In this document: one piece after another, positions 22,601-33,900 of the stretch | How positions within the stretch are numbered: the first letter of the stretch is position 1 | Layout of the letters: each line of letters starts with the position of its first letter | From: Helichrysum umbraculigerum | Lineage: Eukaryota; Streptophyta; Magnoliopsida; Asterales; Asteraceae | Direction of reading: 5' to 3' | Length of the DNA: 64,000 nt | NCBI GenBank assembly: GCA_949592205.1 | Contig: CATIUR010000006.1 | Span: forward strand, 7,759,001-7,823,000 | Translations under genes and position numbers: made by a program | The notes under the pieces: generated by a model | What the model was told of the DNA's origin: nothing | Databases searched by the model: none | The model's input: only the letters and a program-made list of their open reading frames with translations

Positions 22601-25600
22601 AATTTGAATTGCTTCGAAGACTGGTTTTATATGGACATTGTTTTTCAAAACTAGGGTCCCAGTAAGTTGGCCTAAGAAAGTACAGTGTTTTGTTTGGTAC
22701 AACTTTATGAACACACTATTCTGTGTTGCAGATTCTGAAATAAGTGGCTACTAGTAAGTGGTCACTAAGCTGACCAGGTTAATTAGTCCATCATATATAT
22801 TTTGTATCTTCAGAAGTAGCGAGTATATAAACATTTTTTTGTTCATCATAGTTCTGCCAAATTTGTACAGGTGATGCTTCTGACTACCTAGTTTCTCTTC
22901 TTTGACACAGGTTGGTGAACTTGAAAAAGAGATATTGGAAGCTAAACAAAAGATTGAATTTTACAGAAACAAGATGCAGGAAATTGTGAGTTTTTCTCCT
23001 CACTTTATATTTCTAGTCTTGTGTGTATTAGAATTATGACAAATAGTTGATACTAACTTGATTCAGCATTAGCATTAGCCTTCTTGAAATAGTTGATACT
23101 AACTTGATTCAGCATTAGCATTAGCCATGTAAAGATGGTTCTAGATTCAGGATCTGGAATTTTTAGAATGTTTGGTGGTTGTGGATTTTTATGTAATTTG
23201 ATGTGCTGAGTGATTTTCTTTTTTAAAGCAAAAAGATCAGGCAGGCAGGCACTTCTGTTAAATCAATTTCCTTCACCAGAACTTTCTTTAATGTTTCTTT
23301 TATTTGGCCTTAACCTTGCCTGTTTGGAGAGTTCTTTCTATGTTGTTGGAGACTATTTAAATGAAAATGAAGTTTTATGGTTTACGAGAGATATCATTCA
23401 TGATTCATCTTTGGTACTTTTAGTTCCAAAGGAAAATATTCTTGCTACATAAGTTTTGGTGCATGGTTTGAAACTTTATTTCAAAGTTGCATTTGATTAT
23501 TTTCATGTAATACTGTAATATCCATCTGAAAATGTTCGTATAAGATTGCTACCCGTCATATGTTTTGTTCTTCAATTACAGGTGTTGTACAAAAGCAGAT
23601 GTGATTCTAGATTAAATGAGATCACAGAAAGGGTTTCCGCTGATAAAAGAGAGGTATGCCCATGTCGATTGAATGAACATACATCACTGTATTTTGTTGA
23701 GTACTGAGTGCATTTTGTGTTTCAGGTTGAAGCACTGTCCAAGAAATATGAAGACAGATACAAGCAGTCTGGAGATGTAGCTTCTAAGTTGACTATTGAA
23801 GAGGCCACTTTTCGCGATATTCAGGTTTAGTGATAAGCTTCTTTCTCTTCTTCTTTCTTATCATTTCTTCAAAGCTATATGATACTGATGTGATATCTGA
23901 TTAAATATAATTAGGATAAAAAGATGGAGCTTTACCGAGCAATAGTCAAGTTAGAGCAGGATGGTAAACCTGATGAAATTCAGGTATTTTGTACACTGAT
24001 TAATTGTGATAGTTATTTTCTGTTTTTCTTATCGACACTTATAGACCCATGCTCCCTCAATTTCTAGGCCCGTGCTGATCACATTCAAGCCGATCTTGAG
24101 GAGCAAGTAAAAACATTGAATGAGCGCTGCAAAATGTATGGATTGCGTGGGAAACCGACATCTCTGGTTGAGCTGCCATTTGGTAATCCCACATTTATCG
24201 TTTCCTGTTCTATCGTTTTGTTTACTTATCAACTTTTCTGTTAAAATTTATAGTTTAACATATAATTAATCTATAAAGTAAAATGAGGAGATAAGGCTGA
24301 CTATCTCTTTAGCCATAAACATCTCTTGCTATCACATGCTTTCACGCGTATTACCTTTGACCACATAACCATACATATCGTTAAATACAATATCATTTGT
24401 ATTGTCGTATTACTTCTTCTCAAGAGGAAATAGCATCTCTCTTGGTATCATCACTTCCTCTTGATCAATAAACGTTGTTTAGGAATCTTTTTGTCATGTA
24501 TTCTTTTCTGAGTTGTCTAATTTAGGTGATAAACAATGTTGAAGCAGTAAAATATGTTATAAATTGACCTGATATCAGCCCCTTATTTTCTGACATTGTA
24601 ATTTGCTCATCAGTATGTCTCATATATACATTGTCTGGTTCATAAACATGATCTTTACCTTCCAAATATCTGTTTTATGCATGCCTGTAATTGTATATGT
24701 ATAGTCTTCCTTGTTCACAAGACATCCTGTCTATGGATGACATTAAATAATGTGGTGTGCAAAAACTATGCCTACTTCTCCAATGGCTTTTAGAATTCCT
24801 CCGAATCTTAATGCCACTTGTTACTTCCAACAGCTTGATACTATGTACAACCCTTCTATTGCTGTTATAAAAAGAGTCATCAGTTTCCCTTTCACTTCAA
24901 TACTTTCATTGCCTTTAGGACAATCCCTCCGTCAAGTTTGTTATAATCCCTCTGTTTTTATGTAGCTTGTCTTACTATGTAGGATTGTGAAGATGGTTTT
25001 GTTGGTGAAGTTTATGATTGTATATCCTTTTTCTTTATAAATTTGTTCAGGTTGGCAGACTGGTATTCAAGAAGGAGCAGCTGATTGGGATGAAGATTGG
25101 GATAAGTTTGAAGATGAAGGTAAATAGAATACCACACAGAAAATTTATTTGGTGGTAACAATATTATTGGTGAAAGTTATAACAGATTTATGGAACTTGC
25201 AGGATTTACATTTGTGAAAGAGCTCACACTTGATGTGAAAAATGTTATAGCACCTCCCAAGCCAAAGTCCTTACCGCCTGTTCAAAACAAATCTACTTTC
25301 CGAGACAATGGCACGACTACAGATGCTAATCATCAACCTGAGAAGTCGACACCGGCTGAGGACAGGACACTAGATGATGAATCAAATGAGAAAAATCAGG
25401 ATGGTTCAGTAAGAAGTCCACCCGACAGTCCAGCTAGCATTAAGGCACCAGAGACCCCACCTAAGAAGATATTCCATGAAAAGACTACTAGTGAAGATGG
25501 TTCACCCCACGCCATAAAGACACACAGGTACTTGATAATTTGTGGTGCATCTTCATATTTGTTTCTAACTTTAGATTTGGCCTACTTTGTTAGAGAGCTA

Positions 25601-27797
25601 GGTAGGCTAAATGATATGATTGCTCCCCTCTAATTTTTGTAATCAATAGAGGTGTTAAAAGTTTTCAGAAGTGTCAAAATGGGTTAGTTGCATACCAGGC
25701 AGGTTGACCTGAAGGACTTTTTGGCCAATCTTTTAACTTGTCATATAGATAATTTATGTGTTAAATATGATCACAACAAAATATGTCATCATAATAGTAT
25801 TCTAATTATATCGAATAAACTGATTTAGTAGGTTAGCTGTAGCCTACACTTTGGGCATTCACCTTTATCCTTTTCAGCTCAATGTTTCAACATCTACCCA
25901 TTTGACTCGTTAGAGAATAAAAATGAAACATAAACTCAAACCAACTTATTCATCAACTATCAAACTTACTACCTCTGACTTTTAGCCTAAAATCACAGAC
26001 AAGTATTGGTGCTCCCTTTATTATTAAGTAAACAAAAATATAAATCAATTCACATATTTCACCCCTTTTTAATAAATTTTTTGGGTTACATTAGCATGAT
26101 GGTAAACGTGGTTCCATCTAATATATTTATTTATGTCACTCGTGCAGAGAACATTCAGATGGTCATTCGGGTGAGAAAGGTTTTGATGAGGCAGGGTGGG
26201 GTACATTTGACACAAGTTATGACTCAGACGCAAATTGGGATTTCAATGCTGCAAAACCCAAGGTATATAATAAAACATCTGGAACATATTCCTTTCTAGC
26301 CTTTTGTCCGTCATCATCTATTTTCTCCCTGGTTCTCTTACCTGTTGACCAATTGCACTATTGGATACAGCACCCAAGCACCACATACCACCTTTGGTTG
26401 ATTGATTGGGTTCGGGCTTAGATTAGCATTGAATCATCTCCCAGGTCACCATTGTTTCTTTATTTCAAGCAGATCTAGTGGTCGTATCACCGAAGACCTG
26501 AAAGATCCTTATCATATCTGTCACATGCAATCAACTCCTAGAATTCTATTTGGTCCAAAATACTGAATGATTGTCACATGAAAAAGCTAATGTCTAGTAT
26601 CAATACGTTTCGTGAAGCATCAGAGCGTACATTGTACATGAATTTAGTCGGAAAGTTGCCTATTCTTGTAGGTTTGTAGCAACTCACTTCATGGTTTTCA
26701 ACTATTTAATCTTTCTGATTTTCTGTCATAGGAATATGACTATGAAACCTAACTGGAAAAATAGAAGGTATGGTCACTGCCTAATTGATGGAGATTATGC
26801 CCTCTACAGTCTACAATATGCCTAATTGGGTCGAATCTGTGTAATAGAGAAGTCCTGAAAGGATTATAAATTTACCATATGTTATGTAGCGTTTTCTAAA
26901 GATTTCTTAAATCAATATTTTAGGATTATATGTACTTAACATTGATGATGATCATAATGATGTTAAAATATTGTTTCTTGGGGTTTTATCCACTCATGCT
27001 TTTAAATCAATCTTTTGTAGGATATGGATCAAGCGAGTAAACTTGAACTTCCCCTCTTCGATTCTGATGGATGGGGTCTAAATCCTATTAGAACAGAGCT
27101 TCCCAAGAAGAGCACGTTCGTATTTGATTCTGTTCCTGGCACACCCGCTTATAGTTATGCTGGTTCCCCACCTGGAGACAGTTTGTTCCAAAATCAAGGC
27201 CCGTTTACTTCGACGTTTGCAGATTCGGTTCCCAGCACTCCTGCTTACAGTTATACTGGCTCCCCTAGAGGAACATTCCAGCAACCATTTGCTTCGGCTT
27301 TTGCAGACTCAGTTCCCAGTACTCCTATGTATGCTACCAACTCACCTCGAAGGTATAGTGATGGGCCCGAAGAACACCCGTTTACCAATAATTTCTCGAG
27401 ATTTGATTCTTTTAGCAGCAACACTCCGAGTGATGGTGGACTCTTCCCACCCCGTGACTCCTTTTCAAGATTTGATTCTTTCCGTAGTACGGCTCAAGAT
27501 TCTGAGTACGATCAAGGATTCTCTCAGCCGCAAACCGTTGCCAGATTTGATTCCATGCGCAGTACTGCCGATTCTGATTTTGGTCATTCACTGTTCCAGC
27601 CTCAGGATTCATTCTCAAGATTCGATTCCATGAAAAATACCAATGATTCATCTGACTTTAATCATGGCTTCTCATCATTTGATGATGCAGACCCATTTGG
27701 CTCAAGTGACCCATTCAGATCACGTGATCCATTTAAGACGGGAGTAGAGAGTGAAACTCCAAGAAGAGATTCGGTAGACGGTTGGAAGGCATTTTAA
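16634..27797 (+). CDS. EH2: EH2/Pan1-like EH-domain protein (TPLATE complex subunit)
   Basis: Exons: 16634-16753, 17890-18955, 21394-21609, 21938-22158, 22911-22985, 23582-23653, 23726-23824, 23915-23983, 24068-24182, 25051-25119, 25203-25527, 26148-26262, 27021-27797. All introns are GT-AG and all phases close: 3339 nt, 1112 residues. Domains: a first EH domain (1-100) with EF-hand loop 'DLDQDGRVSGSE'; a Pro/Gln/Ser-rich linker (100-350); a second EH domain (355-440) with 'DVDTDRDGKVTG' and 'VWDLSDQDNDSMLSLKEF'; a coiled coil (~515-685); an acidic 'WDEDWDKFEDE'; and a C-terminal tail with three 'DSVP.TP' repeats, four 'RFDS(F/M)' repeats and three DPF motifs typical of endocytic adaptor binding. 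Family knowledge: AtEH1/Pan1 and AtEH2/Pan1 are TPLATE-complex subunits acting at the plasma membrane in clathrin-mediated endocytosis. The phrases 'KPTSLVELPFGWQ' and 'FTFVKELTLD' point to the EH2 branch. No lesion is seen. The 5' UTR probably begins near 16390. Confidence 0.95.
16829..16844. repeat. (ATG)n microsatellite in EH2 intron 1
   Basis: Five to six ATG units follow the first intron donor. Intron 1 (16754-17889) otherwise shows nothing recognisable. The ORFs at 16601 and 17343 are read-through and antisense shadows. Confidence 0.8.
18956..21393 (+). other. Long EH2 intron 2 with an embedded GC-rich island
   Basis: This 2.4-kb intron is mostly AT-rich without recognisable genes. At about 20750-21075 the composition changes to GC-rich ('GCGGCACGAAGCCGC', 'GAACCGCGGTCTTG') around a 24-base C run, ending near 'GGCACGAAGAAGTC'. 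The change of composition suggests an inserted fragment, but I found no terminal repeats or protein. Confidence 0.5.
20849..20872. repeat. Poly-C tract (24 C) in EH2 intron 2
   Basis: 24 consecutive C are followed by 'ACCCC'. A similar 21-base C run followed by 'ACCC' begins the solo-type LTR at 38281. The 87-aa ORF over this run (20811-21074, minus, with a glycine tract) is an artefact. Confidence 0.9.
22199..22553. mobile_element. hAT-type MITE in EH2 intron 4 with perfect 8-bp TSD
   Basis: The element is 355 bp. The left end reads 'CAAAGTTGTAGAAGTCAC' and the right end, inverted, reads 'CAGTGTTGTAAGAGTTGG'. The imperfect inverted repeats extend about 35 bp to 'GACTA.TCGG'. It is flanked on both sides by CCTTTATG (22191-22198 and 22554-22561), a perfect 8-bp duplication as expected of hAT elements. 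The interior repeats 'GACTTTGACCGA' and 'GTTGACC' words. It sits 40 bp inside intron 4, leaving the exon 4 donor (22159) intact. Confidence 0.85.
23041..23126. repeat. Perfect 40-bp direct repeat in EH2 intron 5
   Basis: Two identical 40-bp copies (23041-23080 and 23087-23126, beginning AAATAGTTGATACTAAC) are separated by 'TTCTTG'. This is a recent local duplication that does not touch the exons. Confidence 0.95.
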
Positions 27798-28449
27798 TTG
27801 ATTATAAGTATTCATGCTCTGGTTTTGGGTGGTGATGTAGGTATATATAGCTAAGTTTGTTCGGTTTGTTTGTTTGTTTGGTTTGATCGCTTGATTTGGG
27901 AATTGGAGACTACTTTCTTTAGGAATATGATTCTTTCCTTGCACCCTTACTTGACATCTTCTTGTTAAAGATTCAATTCCTCTTTCACCTTGTATACTTG
28001 CACACATTCAAAATGTATCATTTTTGTAAGATTTTTATTAGCTACCCAACTTGATATGTAATCTTCTTTCTTCTTATTAATTGTTTTGTGAAAATCCAAA
28101 GTGTATTGTCATTACTTATTGGGTTCTTTCATTTGGTGCACACAAGTAGACCACCAGTAACACCACTTGTAAAGGGTTAACTAATTGTATATGTCCCGTG
28201 TTAAGAAACTTGTTATTTATAGTGTTTTGGTGATGTTTTATTAATATAAGGTGCCACATGGCATGTTTATAAGTTGACACGTTACCAAAATACATACATA
28301 GTCAATAAATAACAAATGTACGGCGTCTGAGTAAGATACACACTATATGTATCGGACCTTGGTTAATTACATTTACAAGCAATTAACCCTAACTTTTTTA
28401 TGTTGAAGATTTCTCAAAGACAACAAATAAGTCAAAAATAATTTTTTAA
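27798..28449. other. Convergent EH2-PPR spacer with a small MITE-like foldback
   Basis: It contains the EH2 3' UTR (to about 28030-28100 by position). A possible foldback lies at 28210-28315: 'TTGTTATTTAT' on the left, its complement 'ATAAATAACAA' on the right, with internal 'TTTTGGT' and 'ACCAAAA'. No gene is seen. Confidence 0.45.
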
Positions 28450-30327
28450 TTAGGTTTTGAGGATACAATCTAACATGTCATTCACAAAACACAAATTGTT
28501 GCTGTTTAACCATTCTTTAGCAAGACAATGAACTACAGAATTCCATGAAACATAGCTAGGAACATTACCCTGTCCAACCATCTCCATAAACAGCATCAAA
28601 CACATGTGTACATCTCCTCTCTTGCCGAATGCACATATTAAAGTACTATAACTTCCTGAATCTATCAAACAACCTCTTCCAGCCATATCCTCGAGCAATT
28701 TCAACGCACTCCCAACTTTCCCCTCCTCACACAGAGCTTTAACTAAAGCATTAAGCATTGATGCATTAGGAACATAACCACATGCTAACATATCGTTCGT
28801 TATCTCAAATGCTTCTTTCACCAAGTTTTCTTCACAAAGTCCTTGAATCAAAATTGTATAAACAATAATGCTCGGGATGCTACCTTCTTGAATCATCTGA
28901 TCATACGTCTTCTTTGCGTTTTCTATCATACCGTCCTCACAAAACTGTAATATCTGTTTACTTTTATCGACGGCTCGTGGAAATTTTGCTCCCATCTTCG
29001 TTAGAAAGTCAAGAGCCTCATCATTTCGGTTTGCTTTATACAAACCATATACAATGCTGTTGTACGGGCTTATATGGCCCAATGACCCTATCTTGCTCTC
29101 CTCCATTAATTCCATAATTTTATACCCATCTTCTATTCTTCCCCCTGAACACAACCCACGGATTAACGTATCATATGTCACGAAATTCCAAGTGATCCCA
29201 GCTGTTTTCATCTCATCGAACATATCAACAGCCGAATCTAGCAAACCCAACTCACAAAAGCCAGATATCAATGCATTATAAGTTTCTGCATTCGGAAGGC
29301 ATCCCTTCAATTCCATCTCCTTTAAAAGCCGTCGTGCAGCCTTAGCTTTCTTCAACTTACAAAAACCCTTTACTAAAGTGTTATAAGCCACAACATCAAT
29401 CGTTCCACCTTTCTTCTCCACTCTTTCTAAAACCTCCACCGCTTCCATAGCACGATCTTTACTACAAAGAATATCCATCACCTTGGTGATTGTGATCACA
29501 TCAGGAATAAATCCAAGATTGAAACATTTCTCTAACATCACGAGTGCTTGAATTATATTATCTTCTTTACAGTATGCAGTTATTAGAATATTGAAAGTAA
29601 CACTGTTTGGATCTACCATCTCATTCATCAAACTTCTAGCCCTCCCTATCCCAAGTTTACCATTTTTGCAAAGAGCATGGATCAATGTATTGTATATAAC
29701 AGTGTTTGGCGTCACACCCTTAATCTTCATCGTTTGCAAAAGCTTAAAACCATCAGCGATACGATTCGTCAAGCAAAGTCCTTTCATTAATATACCAAAG
29801 GTGTACATATCACCTTCAACACCACATCCCATCATCTTCCTCCTATAAAAACCCCTGGCTATATCAATATCTTCTTTAACAAGAACATCGAGTATCGAGT
29901 TGTAGATTTTCAGTGTGGGTGTCACTTTAAATCTCGAAATCAAGTCAAGAACTTTAGTGACTTGTCGAATCATTCGAGCCCTCCCTAATCCACGGACAAT
30001 AGTGATAAAAATATCATCGTCTGGTGGCGACCCGATTGAGCTGGGCATTTCATCGAGCACTTGGTGGACGGTGTCGAAATGCCGGAATGTGCAGAGCTTT
30101 TGAACTAGAGCTCTGTAGGTGGACTGACTGTGGGTGAAATGAGGGAGTTTGGATGCCCACCTGAAAGTGTGGAGAGCTTCAGATGCTGACTTTTGATCTA
30201 ATATGAGATGGGAAATATGATCATGTGTGGGAACAGGGGTGCTGCTGGATATGAATCTTGATTGATGATTGTTTTTCGATCTGAAGAATATGGGTAGATT
30301 CTTGGAAGAATTAAAGAAATTGAGCAT
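28450..30327 (-). CDS. Pentatricopeptide-repeat protein, At2g17525-like, predicted mitochondrial
   Basis: A single-exon gene of 625 codons, as usual for plant PPR genes. The N-terminal ~35 residues are basic, Ser/Phe-rich and low in acidic residues ('FFRSKNNHQSRFISSS'), consistent with an organelle-targeting peptide. About a dozen P-type repeats follow, with typical cores such as 'YNTLIHALCKNGK', 'YNTLVKGFCK', 'YNALISGFCELG' and 'YTILIQGLCEENL'. No E, DYW or SMR extension is visible, so it belongs to the P class, whose members bind organelle RNA to stabilise, process or help splice or translate transcripts. Resemblance to Arabidopsis At2g17525 is strong from memory, for example 'LVKEDIDIA', 'GDMYTFGILMKGL' and 'RWASKLPHFTHSQSTYRAL'. 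The RNA target is unknown. No lesion is seen. It is convergent with the EH2-like gene. Confidence 0.93.
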   Translation of the reverse strand: MLNFFNSSKNLPIFFRSKNNHQSRFISSSTPVPTHDHISHLILDQKSASEALHTFRWASKLPHFTHSQSTYRALVQKLCTFRHFDTVHQVLDEMPSSIGSPPDDDIFITIVRGLGRARMIRQVTKVLDLISRFKVTPTLKIYNSILDVLVKEDIDIARGFYRRKMMGCGVEGDMYTFGILMKGLCLTNRIADGFKLLQTMKIKGVTPNTVIYNTLIHALCKNGKLGIGRARSLMNEMVDPNSVTFNILITAYCKEDNIIQALVMLEKCFNLGFIPDVITITKVMDILCSKDRAMEAVEVLERVEKKGGTIDVVAYNTLVKGFCKLKKAKAARRLLKEMELKGCLPNAETYNALISGFCELGLLDSAVDMFDEMKTAGITWNFVTYDTLIRGLCSGGRIEDGYKIMELMEESKIGSLGHISPYNSIVYGLYKANRNDEALDFLTKMGAKFPRAVDKSKQILQFCEDGMIENAKKTYDQMIQEGSIPSIIVYTILIQGLCEENLVKEAFEITNDMLACGYVPNASMLNALVKALCEEGKVGSALKLLEDMAGRGCLIDSGSYSTLICAFGKRGDVHMCLMLFMEMVGQGNVPSYVSWNSVVHCLAKEWLNSNNLCFVNDMLDCILKT

Positions 30328-30944
30328 GAATACGGATAAAAAAGACTGCGTGCTTAAAACTGCAAAGAATTAAAAGTAAACAACATGAATCTTAATTTTC
30401 AAAGAAATTGTTGATTGAGCATCTCTAAATCTCAACATTTTAATGAATGAAGTGTCCTACTGTATTTTGCTTATACTCGACTATAAAACCCTTCTAATTG
30501 TGACACAGAACCACATAATCCGTTTAGGTAAACAGGTTGATTTTTGGGTGGGTTGGTTTCCGGTCAAATGTGTCAAATTTCTGCGGGTTCCGAAATAGGT
30601 CAATTTTGATGGGTTAGTTCCAGGTTGAAAAAGATATTAAAAAATTTAGTAATATATTTGAGGTTGGTGGGAACCCTTTAACCCAAACCTTGACCCCAAA
30701 AATTAAACGGGATGGCGGTTTCGTGTTTTAAATCCAAACCCTCACCTATTTATTCTTGGGTCGTGTCGAGAATTGCCCACCCTACCAAAAACAAACTAAA
30801 GTTTCCTAAAGAATACTATAAAAATCACATATGATACAATGATTTGTAAATTACTATATTAACATATTGTACTTAATATTGCAGTAGTATATCGAATTAA
30901 GTTTTCATTTGGAAAAGCATATCTTTCTAAAAGACCGACTAAAA
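30328..30944. other. Spacer between PPR start and GLR end
   Basis: It holds the PPR 5' region and the GLR 3' region, both on the minus strand. About 30520-30780 is rich in 'GGGTTGGTT' and 'AACCC' words, as in decayed plant TE sequence. No gene is seen. Confidence 0.5.
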
Positions 30945-33900
30945 TCAATCCGCATGTTCCGACAAATCTGGCGCTTCTGAAATTGATTGTCTCCGTGCGT
31001 CTGCATATCCATTTATCGATACATGATCTACATTACTCCTGTGTGAACTTGCCACTCTAACCCTTTTCTTGGAACGTGATACAACAGACTCTTGTTTTTC
31101 ATCAACAAATGAAATGAACGTCTGAAGGCGTCCAGATGGCTCAGAAAGATCGGGTTTGTATTTAGTATACTGGTATATGATCCGTACCAAGTATATAATT
31201 AGAGAAACTAAACAAACTAGTCCACACATGAAGAACAGGCCTCTGAAACTCTTTAGTCCAAGCTGGTCGACTTCCTGCTTGGCTCCTTGTGAACTGCATG
31301 CACTTCGTATTAGCCACTTGTCATGGATCCTTTGTAACTCTCCATTTTCTGACATTGCAAGAATGGCGTTCGATATATCTACAGCAAGAGGAGAGTCCCT
31401 CTGAAAAGCCTATAACATATGGAGAACCCAAATAAGTGAACTCCCATCAAACTTGAATTTGACTTCAATAAAAAATGGTTAAGTGCTAGAAAATGTATAT
31501 CTACTATACTTCAGATTCTATTGTATGTATTTTACTTTTGGTTATTGCACGCTATTGTATGTATCCGATCTCTTATAGCTTCTAACCCAGTGATGTGGCA
31601 CCGGGTTTGATGACGTGGATACTTATACGCTTGACATGTCATCAAAGCTATGACTAAGTAATCAGATACATACAATAGCAAAAACTGAGAGTTCGATGCA
31701 TTTTTAGACAATTCGCCTAATAAAAGAATATATGTCATACGTTATGACGGCCAAAGTTGCACCTGTAACAGATATTTGGAGATGATACAAGAACTTCATT
31801 CCAAGTTTAAAGCATAGAAATGATTACGTTTACTTCGAAAGCTAAAACATAACATAAACTTGATGTATCATGAACCCAAAACAGTAAGTCCTGTAGGTTT
31901 GACTATGGACATCAAATACTAATTAAACACGTATGATTAGAATCTAAAACTGATCAAAGTACAGATTTTTTGCTGTGATATTTAGTAGCATTATAGCAAA
32001 AATAACAAACTTCATATCAAATTTGATTCTTAAAAAAGTTAATTTGCTTGGCCTTGATTATAAATATCATACATAGCATATAGAGAATGTACCATAAGAA
32101 TGAAATTTAACTTACAAATCCCCATCCATTTTTTGTGAAGTCTTGGCCAACTATGCTGAATTGGCAGCGGGTCGAAAGAAAGAGTTCGATGTATGGACGT
32201 TCATCAACGATTGCAGCAACACCCCCATTGTTAGGACCATCTATCAAGGCTTTTTCATAGTCTTCTGGCAAGTTAAGAGGAATAAGTCTACTTTCGGAGA
32301 TGCCAAGTTCTTTGACCAGATAGTTTCGGACAAAAGAATTTTGTTGGTACCCAATTGGATCTTTGCTTGATATTAAACTATTGATCCCTTCAATAGGAGA
32401 AGATAGTTTCTCTACTGTCAGTATTGAAGTGAGACTTGCAGTATAACTAGAGCTGATTATTAGAACCACGAATAACCATATTATTACTACCATTCGACCG
32501 AGAGTGCTCATCGTTTTCTCTTCTGCAATAACCATGGTCAAGTAAGATAATAATATGAAACAAAATTTCATAACTTTAACACAATACATTATATTTGGGT
32601 ATGCCTATATACGTTGCATAACGTATAAGTTATCCTGGCTCAAATCCATGGCATTGTAATATTGATGGGAAATGGGCAATTTGTGTTAAAGAAGGTACAG
32701 TTGACCACCAATACTTTTTCTTCTAATATTTAGTATCACCACGTAATTAACTATGCTAGATGATTATAAATTCATTACTCAAGCAATGGTTCAAATTTCT
32801 TAATCAAGCAATTTATAAGGTTGTAAATACCTTTAATATTTAGCATAGAATTTCAACTTAACCCGTTATTGATCAAATTTAACCCAAATCTGACCCGTTG
32901 TCACATAAGTTGGCCCTTTCTAACTTCTAAGATTTGTGCCTCAAATGGTTATATTGGAATGTAAAAACTAGTTTGGACTCGGCTCATGCTTAAAAAGGAA
33001 AAAGAAGAAGATACTTTGACATGAAAGTCAATTAGCCTATACTGATATGAATTGTATGACTATGGATAAAAGATAAGACACAAATTGTTAGCTAAAAATG
33101 AGTAACTTACTGTGAGAGAAAAATAGGGTCGAAAAGCTAAACCTGCCATGAACAAGACATGATTTGTTAGTTACAAATGAGTAATGACTAACACATAATA
33201 TGCATCAAATTGAGTGTTATTTACCATAGGGTTGTTATGATCTGTTGTCTAAAAGGTCCACGAAATTCGTCGTTTATACGATGTTCAAGAATCCAAATAA
33301 CTACTCCCACAACTAAAAAACAGATCCCAATAACTAACCACAATTTCCCAGAGAATGGCCTGAGAAAAGCCCAACTTCCAGAGTTTAGCCTCCTCACTGG
33401 TGCCACCACAACTAGCCCAGACTCGATATACGGCTGTGTAAAATCTGCAATTCGTGTCCGGTTTGTGATGATAGCAATGTCGCCAATCGCAGCATCATAG
33501 ACCTACACCAGTTAATTAAAAAGACAATAAGTTAACGAGCTTTCTGCAAGGTTTTTCAAGATCAAAGAACGAAGACACTTACACCAGCATATATTAAGCT
33601 AATAAGATCAGTGTAACTTGGGTTGTCATGACCATCTCCATACAAATAGAACTTATATGGGAGAGCATACGGTAGCAGGTTTACTGCTGATGTAAACACA
33701 TCAACGCAGTATCCTCTATATATATCTGTCCCCTTAACTTCTTCCACAAACTCCTCAAAACTCACTCTTTTAGGAATTCCAATTTTAATATGATCTCCAT
33801 TCTGTGGATAAACCCACCCACGAGGCTTTTTAACTGTTTCACCAGGCCAAATTATGCTATACAACCTCTCAGATGAACTAGATTGGTTTTGAGAATTCGT

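Noticed and set aside
28914..30103. Plus-strand ORFs across the PPR gene
   Set aside because: Antisense shadows of a 625-codon PPR frame with clear repeats.
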